The notes: generated from the sequence alone by a model not told the origin. DNA of 7,068 bases from JAKQHY01 sp034429675 (GCA_034429675.1 DAOUFX010000588.1:1-7068); one strand, 5' to 3'; counted from the first letter of the stretch, positions 1-6,266 are shown. Program-made: numbers and translations.

Positions 1-30
1 AAGCCCCCACCCCCAGATTTTGAGAAGATA

Positions 31-82
31 CAAAAATAAGAGGGGGGGTGCGGACATAGCGCCTCGCCCGCAAAACACCCCC
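31..82 (-). terminator. Probable Rho-independent terminator of the leftward PKD gene
   Basis: Read on the minus strand, the RNA starting 18 bases after the TAA stop can fold with an outer stem of 78-82 against 44-48 (five G:C pairs) and an inner stem of 68-72 against 49-53 (TGCGG/CCGCA). The loop is 54-67, with a five-base bulge at 73-77. An unbulged alternative pairs 76-82 with 44-50. A T-rich stretch (CTCTTATTTTT) follows at about 42-32. The T tract is interrupted and begins a few bases after the stem, so this is a plausible but not textbook terminator. Its position is right for the upstream gene. A further C-run at 8-14 could also pair with 44-50, so the fold is not unique. Confidence 0.45.
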
Positions 83-100
83 TTTGATTCAGCGGCCAGT

Positions 101-2587
101 TTAGTTCGCGGGCAGCGTCCCCGGCAGCGGCCCCGCTATCGCCTTCTCCCACGCCTGAGCCACCCTCAGGCCGATGTACCCCTTCAAGAATGGTTTCTGC
201 CATTCGATCAACGCCCGCAGCTCCGGGCTGGCTTTGGCCGCGATCGCATCCAACAGCTTGGTGACCTCGGCCACGGTCTTTGCGTCTATCACCTGCGGCT
301 TGATGCCATTCCGTAGCGTGGAGTCGCTGCCCAGCATCGTCTGAATATCCGGCAGGTAGCGCCACAGCAGCTTGCCCACCCGCAAGGTCAGTTTAGGATC
401 CTGCGCCAGGATGCGGGTGATCTCCTCGGCGTGCGCGTAGTACAGCGCGATGTAGCGCTGCCCCACGGGGCTTTGCGCCATCACCTCGTCGCGCAGCCTG
501 CGCAGCACGTCCAGGGCAACGTCGCCCGTCCAACCGCGCGGCGCGGCTGCGTCGCCCAGGGCTTTCGTCACGGGGCAGGGCGGCTCCTGCTTGACCACGA
601 TCCAGCTTCCCCGCGACAGAACGCCGAGCCCGTCCGGCGCCGTGACCGCCAGCGTGACGGTGTAGGAGCCCGGCATTGAGTAAACGTGCGTCGGGTTGGC
701 GAGCGTGCTCGTCGCGCCGTCGCCAAAATCCCACAGACTGGTCGTGTAGCTGCCGGGCGTGGTGTTGGCGAAACCCACCGCCAGCGGAGCCGGCCCGGTG
801 GTCGGGCTGGCCGTGAAATTCACGGCAATGATCCGGTACACGGCCACGTTGACGCTAACCGTGACCACGCCGGCGCTGTTGCTGGCGGTGACGGTCACTG
901 TATAGCGGCCCGGCGCCGCGTATGTGTGCGCGACCGCGCCGCCCGCGCTCTGCGTCACGCCGGAGCCATCGCCCCAGTCCCAGGCATAGGTGACGTTGCT
1001 GCCGGCGGCAATGGACGCCAGGAAAGTGGTCGGTTGGCCCAGCCACGTGGGATCGTCGCCGCTCACGACAAGACCGGTGATGGGAACGTCGTTCACGATG
1101 ACCGTGGTCGTGGCGGTCAGGGCGCCCTCGCTGTCGCTGGCGACCACCATCGCCGTGTAGACGCCAACGGCGGGATAGACGTGCGTCACCGTCGCGCCAT
1201 CGGCGGTGGTCCCGTCGCCCAAATCCCAGGCATAACTCGCGCCGTCAGTGAGAAAAGCCGACAACGTCGTAGGCTGGCCGATCAGCGTGGGGCCGTCGTT
1301 GTCAGCGGAGAGGCCGCGAAGGCGAATGCGATAGATGTAGGCCGTGGTTCCGCCCGGGTTCGGGGGAGTTGTCCCCTGAACGACGTGGGGCTCGGAGTTC
1401 GTCCCCTGAGCCGGGGAGGCGATGGCGTCGCCCAGGATTGTGGGGTTCGCCCCCTGAACGTTGAATGACCCGCCATACGTACCGAGATACAAAGCGTTGT
1501 TGTGGACGGTCCACCCGACGATGCCGGCGTCCAACGTGGCAATCCGCTCCCACGTCTGGCCCAGATCAAACGAGCGGAAGACCCCGTCGGCGGGATCGTT
1601 GATCGCGTAGAGCACGCCGTTGTGCGCCTTCAGCGACCGAAAGCGAGCGATCCCCAGCGGGAAGTGCGAGAGCTGTTCCCATTCCTGCGTCGCCTCATTC
1701 CAGCGATACAGATAAGCCTGGTTGCCGTCGTCGTAGTAATTCGCCAGGGCGATCAATTGATCGCCGGCAATCACAAGATCACGCACGGAATAGCAGGGCG
1801 GGATGCCGGTGGTGGCGGCGAACGTATCACCGTCGGACGAGACATAAACCGGTGTCGAACTCTCGCAGCCTTCCCCCTCCCACCAATAGACATAGCTTCC
1901 GACAAACAACCGATCGTGGTACACCGTCATCGGCGACACGATCGTGCGCGGAGCAGGAACCGTCAAGACCAGTTCCCACTGATTGGGGCCGGCGGCGCCG
2001 AGCCAACGGTAGACCCCGCCGGGATCGGGCGCATATCCCGTGCCGGCGTACACCTGCCCGTTGAACTCTACATAAGAATAGGTGGAATTCGTCGGGTGGA
2101 CGCCGACGTTGGAGGGTTGCCACGTTTCCCCGGCATCGGTCGAGTAGTACAGCGGGGTGTAGCCGCACCAGCCGCCGCCGGTGAACAACGTGCCATCCGA
2201 ACTCTCGAACAATGCGCTCTGAGCGGTCTGCGTCTCGAACAAATCCTGAACGTGTCTCAGGCTCGTCATCGTGCCGGTCGCCGGGTCAAGGGTCATCTTC
2301 CAGATAGATTCCGGGTCCCCGCCGCCGCACCCGGCTCCCTGGTTTTCGGTCGAGAACAAGATTTCGTTGGGATTATCGTTCATAAAATGGATCGCATCAA
2401 TCAGCTTGATCGCATAGTCCCCCTGAGACGGCACTTCCCCCACCAGCTCCAAAGCCGGCAAGGGCGATTGGCCGCGCGCGACCAGAAAGCCGATGAACAG
2501 CGCCCACACCACCGTCCCCAAAATCGCGAGGACGATCATCAACCGGCTGAAGCCTTTTTGGTCATAAGAAACGTCTATGTGTTTCAT
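101..2587 (-). CDS. Membrane-anchored surface protein: Asp-box propeller region, three PKD domains, CFI-box-like C-terminus
   Basis: This 828-residue protein is probably exported and anchored by one N-terminal membrane helix (about residues 16-37) after a short charged segment; no clear signal-peptidase site is visible. Residues about 60-370 contain three Asp-box (BNR) motifs, STDAGETW (149-156), SSDGDTF (250-256) and SFDLGQTW (339-346), which suggest a sialidase/Vps10-like beta-propeller fold but not an enzyme. A Gly/Pro/Thr-rich linker (about 376-413) leads to three PKD domains with cores WDLGDG (454-459), WDWGDG (536-541) and WDFGDG (619-624). PKD domains are extracellular Ig-like modules. 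From C671 the tail (LRRLRDEV, VGQRY, ALYYAH) resembles the CFI-box C-terminal domain. The ATG is supported by GAGGG at 2594-2598, six bases upstream. The gene is divergent from the regulator at 3018. The ligand is unknown; adhesion or glycan/protein binding is inference. Confidence 0.88.
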   Translation of the reverse strand: MKHIDVSYDQKGFSRLMIVLAILGTVVWALFIGFLVARGQSPLPALELVGEVPSQGDYAIKLIDAIHFMNDNPNEILFSTENQGAGCGGGDPESIWKMTLDPATGTMTSLRHVQDLFETQTAQSALFESSDGTLFTGGGWCGYTPLYYSTDAGETWQPSNVGVHPTNSTYSYVEFNGQVYAGTGYAPDPGGVYRWLGAAGPNQWELVLTVPAPRTIVSPMTVYHDRLFVGSYVYWWEGEGCESSTPVYVSSDGDTFAATTGIPPCYSVRDLVIAGDQLIALANYYDDGNQAYLYRWNEATQEWEQLSHFPLGIARFRSLKAHNGVLYAINDPADGVFRSFDLGQTWERIATLDAGIVGWTVHNNALYLGTYGGSFNVQGANPTILGDAIASPAQGTNSEPHVVQGTTPPNPGGTTAYIYRIRLRGLSADNDGPTLIGQPTTLSAFLTDGASYAWDLGDGTTADGATVTHVYPAVGVYTAMVVASDSEGALTATTTVIVNDVPITGLVVSGDDPTWLGQPTTFLASIAAGSNVTYAWDWGDGSGVTQSAGGAVAHTYAAPGRYTVTVTASNSAGVVTVSVNVAVYRIIAVNFTASPTTGPAPLAVGFANTTPGSYTTSLWDFGDGATSTLANPTHVYSMPGSYTVTLAVTAPDGLGVLSRGSWIVVKQEPPCPVTKALGDAAAPRGWTGDVALDVLRRLRDEVMAQSPVGQRYIALYYAHAEEITRILAQDPKLTLRVGKLLWRYLPDIQTMLGSDSTLRNGIKPQVIDAKTVAEVTKLLDAIAAKASPELRALIEWQKPFLKGYIGLRVAQAWEKAIAGPLPGTLPAN
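1365..1460 (-). repeat. Three degenerate copies of an 18-19 bp repeat inside the PKD gene linker
   Basis: On the plus strand three related units occur: GGAGTTGTCCCCTGAACG (1365-1382), GGAGTTCGTCCCCTGAGCC (1394-1412) and GGGGTTCGCCCCCTGAACG (1442-1460). The last contains the short inverted repeat GGGG-TTCG-CCCC. In the protein they give the similar strings VQGTTPPNP, AQGTNSEP and VQGANP (about residues 377-411), between the Asp-box region and the first PKD domain. Spacing is irregular (29 and 48 bases), so this is not a simple tandem array. It may be decayed linker duplications or captured interspersed repeats. Confidence 0.6.
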
Positions 2588-2639
2588 GTGTTGCCCTCAT
2601 ATTTTTTGTCATTGAGCGCCGGCGGCGCCGGCAGATTAC

Positions 2640-2668
2640 ATTTTAACGGCAAAAATTCGCTATGTGGA
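2640..2668 (-). promoter_or_regulatory. Candidate sigma-70-type promoter for the PKD gene
   Basis: On the minus strand TCCACA (complement of 2663-2668, four of six matches to TTGACA) is followed after 17 bases by TAAAAT (complement of 2640-2645, five of six matches to TATAAT). Transcription would start near 2633, giving a leader of about 46 bases that begins in the GC hairpin at 2618-2632 and carries the GAGGG ribosome-binding site. The -35 match is weak. A competing pair further upstream, TTGAAG then TAGAAA with a 17-base spacer, overlaps the short Met-Arg minigene described in the findings. Confidence 0.3.
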
Positions 2669-2702
2669 TTTCTATCTCATGCTCGCCTCCTCTTCAAAAA
2701 AC

Positions 2703-2731
2703 AGTCGCAAGTCAAAAAGTCGCAAGTCGGC
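2703..2731. repeat. Intergenic heptamer repeat array (AGTCGCA type)
   Basis: Four copies of a seven-base unit lie in a row: AGTCGCA (2703-2709), AGTCAAA (2710-2716), then one extra A, AGTCGCA (2718-2724) and AGTCGGC (2725-2731). The 11-mer AGTCGCAAGTC is exactly repeated at 2703-2713 and 2718-2728. A closely similar four-unit array (AAGTCGA type) occurs inside the regulator gene at 4591-4618. Confidence 0.75.
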
Positions 2732-2760
2732 GGCTGCCTCGCACGACCAGGTTAAGCGGG

Positions 2761-2800
2761 GGTATTTTTTGCACACGGGATCCCGTATGCAAAAAATACC
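2761..2800. repeat. 40-bp near-perfect palindrome centred in the divergent intergenic region
   Basis: Bases 2761-2780 and 2781-2800 are inverted copies matching at 19 of 20 positions; the only mismatch is C2774 against A2787. The outer arms are GGTATTTTTTGCA and TGCAAAAAATACC, and the centre is CGGGATCCCG. The T and A runs lie inside the arms, and no U-run follows either arm, so this is not a standard terminator. It starts 173 bases from the PKD start and ends 217 bases before the regulator start. Possible roles are an operator for a dimeric regulator, a cruciform or insulator, a structured RNA, or a small mobile-element remnant. No target-site duplication is visible at its edges. Confidence 0.85.
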
Positions 2801-2890
2801 TTCCCTCACCCTATCCACTATAACAACGGAACGTCTTTTCAGCGTCAAACATGAGGCCTTTTCTTCACGCAAAACGGTTTCAAAAATCAC

Positions 2891-2918
2891 TTGCCTATCA
2901 TAGGTTATGGGAGAGAAT
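2891..2918 (+). promoter_or_regulatory. Weak candidate promoter for the BTAD regulator
   Basis: TTGCCT (2891-2896) is followed after 16 bases by GAGAAT (2913-2918), each with four of six consensus matches. Transcription would start around 2925 and give a leader of about 90 bases containing the palindromes at 2981-3000. The match is poor enough that the regulator may use another sigma factor or depend on an activator. Confidence 0.2.
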
Positions 2919-2980
2919 TTGAGTGCCCGTGGGTGAATAGGACGTCCGGCAGTTCGGCGCGCGATCCTAGCACTTAGTTT

Positions 2981-3000
2981 CAAACCGGTTTGCTTCGAAG
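2981..3000. promoter_or_regulatory. Two abutting perfect palindromes before the regulator start (candidate operator)
   Basis: CAAACCGGTTTG (2981-2992, 12-bp perfect palindrome) directly abuts CTTCGAAG (2993-3000, 8-bp perfect palindrome). They end 17 bases before the ATG at 3018 and just upstream of the ribosome-binding site AGGGAGAGG (3006-3014). Proteins bound here could block transcription, or the RNA could form small hairpins near the translation start. That role is inference; only the symmetry is seen. Confidence 0.4.
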
Positions 3001-3017
3001 CGGGCAGGGAGAGGCGC

Positions 3018-6000
3018 ATGTCGCAGCTGCGGGTATTTTTGCTGGGTACACCCCATGTGGAGTATGAAGGCAAATCCCTCAAAATTCCTCACCACAAAGC
3101 CCTGGCGTTATTGGCTTACCTCTCGCTCCATGCCGGCGAACACAACCGCGAATATCTGGCGACGCTGCTCTGGCCGGACGCCGATCCCCAGCGCGCCTAT
3201 GCCTGCTTGCGCGACGCCCTTTGGCGGCTCAAAGAAACCCCGGTAGAAGAGTATCTGGATGCTGACCGTCTGACCATCGGGCTGCGAAAAGACAAAACGC
3301 CCTGGGTTGACGTCCTCCACATCCGCCGCTGTCTGGCTGCCTGTCGCGCCCACGGACACCCCGAGAACGAGGTGTGCGCTGATTGCATCCCCTTGTTGAC
3401 CGATGTAGCCGAGACCTGGTCCGGCAACTTTATGGAGGGGTTCACGCTCAAGGATAGCGTCGAATTTGACGACTGGCAGTCCGCCCAGGCCGCAACCCTA
3501 CAGGAACAGCTCAGTGGTGGATTGGAACGTCTGGTGCGCTGGTATCACGAACGCGGGTCATACCGGCAGGCCATCGCGTATGCGTTGCGCCGGGTGACGC
3601 TGGACCCCCTGCACGAAACAGCACAGCAACAGTTGATGCGACTCTACGCCCTGGACAGACAGGGCAGCCTGGCAATCCGCCAATACCAGGATTTTCAAAG
3701 ACTATTGGAGCGTGAACTGGGCATCTCCCCCGCCGAGGAAACTACGCATCTGGCTCAACAAATCCGCGACCGGCAGCTCGAATCGCGGGAAGCGCCGTCC
3801 CCACCCCCCGCCATGCCGGCGCCGGCGGACGATCATCCGGCGCCATCCCCGTCCGGCGCCGGCGAGCGCAGGATCGTCACCGTGCTTGTCGCCAGAATCG
3901 GCGGGGCGGCGGCCTTGAGCGAACGGCGGGCAGTCGGAGAGGAGATGGAAACGCTGGAGCGCATCCGGCAGGCGCTCGGCGACGAGGTGCAGCGCTACGG
4001 CGGCGCACTGAGCCGCTATCGCCAGGACGGTCTAATGGCGTTGTTTGGCGCGCCCACCGCCCAAGAAAATGATCCAGAATGCGCGGTACTGGCAGCCCTG
4101 GCAATGCAGGATGCGCTGCGCCGGACCGCCGATCTGCCGGCAACGCTGACGCTGCAAGTGGGCGTGTGCACCGGGGAGGTGGTCACCCTCGCTGGCGACA
4201 GAGAACCCCGGCCTCACGAAGAACCGGTTCTGGGATTGCCCATCATGTTGGCGACGCAACTGGCAGACATGCCGGCCCCCGGCGCCGTCCTGGTGGCAGA
4301 ATCCACGTATCGCCAGGTCGCGTCATTGTTCACGTGGCAATCTTTAAGTCCGGCGCCTGGACTGGAAGCACAAGAAGCGGTCGCGCTGTTCCGCCCCCTG
4401 GCCCACCGGCGTCTTCCCGACAAGGGACGCGGCATCGAGGGGCTGCATTCGCCCCTGGTGGGCCGCGACGCGCAGTTCCGCGATCTGCAAAAAGCCGTCG
4501 AGCGCGTGTGCGCCGGCCTGGGCGGCATCGTCACCGTGGTGGGCGAGGCGGGCATCGGCAAATCGCGACTGGTGGGAGAGATCAGGGCCGAAGTCGAAAG
4601 TCGAAAGTCGGAAGTCACGGAGGCGCCTGACGACAGGGGGGCGGCAACCGGGGACTTTTCTCCGGTCTGGATCGAGGGCCGGTGCCTTTCGTATGCGGTC
4701 AACGTCCCCTACCAGGTATGGCTCGATATGCTGCGTTCGTGGTTGAAAATTGCGCCCGACGCCGATCCGTCCGCGATACGGGCAACTTTGCGGATACAGG
4801 TCGGCGAAATCTGCCCGAACCAGGTGGATGACGTGTACCCGTTTCTGGCCCGGCTGTTGTTGCTGCCGTTGGGCGCCAGTATCACGATGCGCCTGCAGGG
4901 CATGAACGCCGAGGACATGCAAAAACGCACATTCCGCGCCATCGCGACCCTGATCGAAAGCGCCGCCCGGCAACAGCCGCTGATCCTCATCTGCGAAGAC
5001 TTACACTGGGCCGATCCGACTTCGCTGGCAGCGCTGGAGAGCCTTCTGCCGCTTACCGACCGGGTTCCCTTCCTTCTAATATGTGTGATGCGCCCGGCAA
5101 CCGAACACGGCTGCTGGCGGATCAAAGAGCTCGCCGCCCGCGCCTATCGCCACCGGCACACCGACCTGTCGCTGGAAGCGCTGTCCTACGATCAGAGCGC
5201 CGCCCTGATCAACAATCTGCTGCCCACGGAAATCCTTCCGGCGCATTTGCGCGATCGCATACTGGCGCATGCGGACGGCAATCCCTTCTTTCTGGAGGAA
5301 ATTCTGCGTTCGCTGATTGCGAATGGCGTCGTGGTCTACGATGACGCCGCCGGGCGCTGGCGCACCACCCGTGAGATTGACGCGCTCGCCATCCCCGACA
5401 CGGTGAACGGCGTGCTGACCGCCCGCATTGACCGGCTGGCGCCGGCGACCAAACACGTATTGCAACTGGCCGCCGTCATCGGACACACCTTCTCCCGGCG
5501 GGTACTTGAGAACGTCACGCAAACACTGGGAATCACCGACCTGGAACAGCACCTCATCACCCTGCAGCACACCCACTTGATTCATGAACGCACGGCGTTG
5601 CCCGAACGGGAATACATCTTCGAGCACGTCCTGACCCAGGAAGCAGCCTACAACGGATTGCTCAAACACGAGCGGCGCGCCATCCACCGGCGGGTGACCG
5701 AAACATTGGAACGACTCTATCCTAAACGAATCGAAGAACAGATGAGCATGTTGGCCTACCACTGGGATCACGCCGGCGACACCCGGCATGCGGCGCCCTA
5801 CCCACGCCGCGCCGGGGAACTCACGCTCTATGCCCGGATTCTGGTCATGGAAGCCAGAGCCGAGCTGGCGCGCATAATTCTTACACTGGGCAATGCGCGG
5901 TTGGCATTGGCTTACGTGGAGCAAATTCTGGACTTCTTGCGCGAAAATCCCGCCCTCAGTTTGCCCGGCTATCCCGCCTTCAGCGCCGCGCGCGAGCCCA

Positions 6001-6212
6001 TGCTCGTCTACCTGACCTGCTACCGGGTGCTGCGCGCCGCCGCCGATCCCCGCGCGCCGAAAATTCTGCACGTCGCCTACACCATGATTCAAGAACGCGC
6101 CGCCAAAATCGAAAACGCTGACCTCCGCCAGGCATACCTGGAAGACGTCCCCTACCACCGGGAGATTATCGCGGAATGGGAACGCCGGTCGGCGGAAAGC
6201 CCGAATCCTTGA
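3018..6212 (+). CDS. BTAD-type transcriptional regulator with degenerate cyclase domain and AAA+ ATPase
   Basis: This 1,064-residue protein is a probable large cytoplasmic signal-responsive transcription factor. Residues 1-90 form an OmpR/SARP-like winged helix. Residues about 150-250 are the BTAD helical domain (DDWQSAQ, LHETAQQQLMRLYA, ELGISPAEET). A Pro/Ala linker (257-283) follows. Residues 284-460 resemble a class III nucleotidyl cyclase (YGGALSRYRQDGLMALFGAP), but the first metal Asp and the catalytic Asn and Arg are replaced. The AAA+ ATPase starts near 478, with Walker A GEAGIGKS (509-516) and Walker B LILICED (655-661). A helical region follows (FEHVLTQEAAYNGLLKHERR, 868-887), then a tail ending in LEDVPYHREIIAEW (1041-1054). 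The TPR array usually found between these two parts is almost absent. The ATG is supported by AGGGAGAGG at 3006-3014. Targets are unknown; the divergent PKD gene is a candidate. Confidence 0.92.
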   Translation: MSQLRVFLLGTPHVEYEGKSLKIPHHKALALLAYLSLHAGEHNREYLATLLWPDADPQRAYACLRDALWRLKETPVEEYLDADRLTIGLRKDKTPWVDVLHIRRCLAACRAHGHPENEVCADCIPLLTDVAETWSGNFMEGFTLKDSVEFDDWQSAQAATLQEQLSGGLERLVRWYHERGSYRQAIAYALRRVTLDPLHETAQQQLMRLYALDRQGSLAIRQYQDFQRLLERELGISPAEETTHLAQQIRDRQLESREAPSPPPAMPAPADDHPAPSPSGAGERRIVTVLVARIGGAAALSERRAVGEEMETLERIRQALGDEVQRYGGALSRYRQDGLMALFGAPTAQENDPECAVLAALAMQDALRRTADLPATLTLQVGVCTGEVVTLAGDREPRPHEEPVLGLPIMLATQLADMPAPGAVLVAESTYRQVASLFTWQSLSPAPGLEAQEAVALFRPLAHRRLPDKGRGIEGLHSPLVGRDAQFRDLQKAVERVCAGLGGIVTVVGEAGIGKSRLVGEIRAEVESRKSEVTEAPDDRGAATGDFSPVWIEGRCLSYAVNVPYQVWLDMLRSWLKIAPDADPSAIRATLRIQVGEICPNQVDDVYPFLARLLLLPLGASITMRLQGMNAEDMQKRTFRAIATLIESAARQQPLILICEDLHWADPTSLAALESLLPLTDRVPFLLICVMRPATEHGCWRIKELAARAYRHRHTDLSLEALSYDQSAALINNLLPTEILPAHLRDRILAHADGNPFFLEEILRSLIANGVVVYDDAAGRWRTTREIDALAIPDTVNGVLTARIDRLAPATKHVLQLAAVIGHTFSRRVLENVTQTLGITDLEQHLITLQHTHLIHERTALPEREYIFEHVLTQEAAYNGLLKHERRAIHRRVTETLERLYPKRIEEQMSMLAYHWDHAGDTRHAAPYPRRAGELTLYARILVMEARAELARIILTLGNARLALAYVEQILDFLRENPALSLPGYPAFSAAREPMLVYLTCYRVLRAAADPRAPKILHVAYTMIQERAAKIENADLRQAYLEDVPYHREIIAEWERRSAESPNP
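4591..4618 (+). repeat. Heptamer tandem repeat inside the regulator's ATPase coding region
   Basis: Four tandem seven-base units lie at 4591-4597 (AAGTCGA), 4598-4604 (AAGTCGA), 4605-4611 (AAGTCGG) and 4612-4618 (AAGTCAC). They encode about residues 525-534 (EVESRKSEVT), shortly after Walker A. They sit in a hydrophilic stretch (about 524-547) that looks like extra loop sequence compared with the usual ATPase, where the next strand (here WIEGRCLSY) follows sooner. The reading frame stays open. The unit type matches the intergenic array at 2703-2731. Confidence 0.8.
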
Positions 6213-6237
6213 AAAATCAGACACATAGGCGTATCAT
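6209..6237 (+). promoter_or_regulatory. Sigma-70-type promoter for the acetyltransferase gene
   Basis: TTGAAA (6209-6214, five of six matches to TTGACA) and TATCAT (6232-6237, five of six matches to TATAAT) are separated by exactly 17 bases. The -35 box overlaps the TGA stop of the regulator gene (6210-6212). Transcription would begin near 6244, leaving a short leader of about 23 bases with the ribosome-binding site. This is the best promoter match in the window and suggests the acetyltransferase can be expressed apart from the regulator. Confidence 0.55.
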
Positions 6238-6255
6238 CGCCGCTTATCACACGAC

Positions 6256-6261
6256 AGGAGG
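6256..6261 (+). promoter_or_regulatory. Strong ribosome-binding site for the acetyltransferase
   Basis: AGGAGG (6256-6261) is a perfect core Shine-Dalgarno match, five bases before the ATG at 6267. It fixes the start codon and is the strongest such site among the three genes here. Confidence 0.8.
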
Positions 6262-6266
6262 AATCC

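Larger units (their letters stand above)
2588..3017. other. Divergent intergenic region between the PKD gene and the BTAD regulator
   Basis: These 430 bases carry no convincing gene. Open frames crossing it on both strands give low-complexity or family-less peptides without ribosome-binding sites. It holds, left to right: a GC hairpin at 2618-2632 (GCCGGC, 3-base loop, GCCGGC) that would lie near the 5' end of the PKD mRNA; a possible minus-strand promoter (2640-2668); a heptamer array (2703-2731); a 40-bp palindrome (2761-2800); and two abutting palindromes (2981-3000) just before the regulator's ribosome-binding site. An 8-base direct repeat GTTTCAAA occurs at 2877-2884 and again at 2977-2984. 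Base composition in 2641-2930 is more AT-rich than in the genes, as expected for a regulatory region. Confidence 0.75.

Noticed and set aside
8..50. Inverted repeat CACCCCC/GGGGGTG at 8-14 and 44-50 as a second terminator
   Set aside because: The 29-base loop is long and no T-run follows on the minus strand; the fold using 76-82 explains the termination signal better.
1502..2755. 417-codon plus-strand open frame opposite the PKD gene
   Set aside because: It is antisense to a well-supported gene, rich in Arg/Gly/Ala as expected from a GC-rich shadow frame, and shows no domain or ribosome-binding site.
2761..2800. The 40-bp palindrome as a Rho-independent terminator
   Set aside because: The T-run lies in the 5' arm and the A-run in the 3' arm, with no T-run after the hairpin on either strand. 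No gene ends near it.
2672..3082. 136-codon minus-strand open frame across the intergenic region
   Set aside because: It overlaps the regulator start and runs through the palindromes and the heptamer array. The peptide has no family resemblance and its start lies inside the regulator gene without a ribosome-binding site.
3815..3864. Repeated CCGGCGCC units in the regulator linker as a DNA-level element
   Set aside because: They encode a simple Pro/Ala/Gly linker in a GC-rich gene, and similar short GC palindromes occur throughout the window, so composition explains them.
5076..6224. 382-codon minus-strand open frame opposite the regulator's C-terminal half
   Set aside because: It is fully antisense to conserved ATPase and C-terminal motifs. 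Its product shows no recognisable family and its start has no ribosome-binding site.
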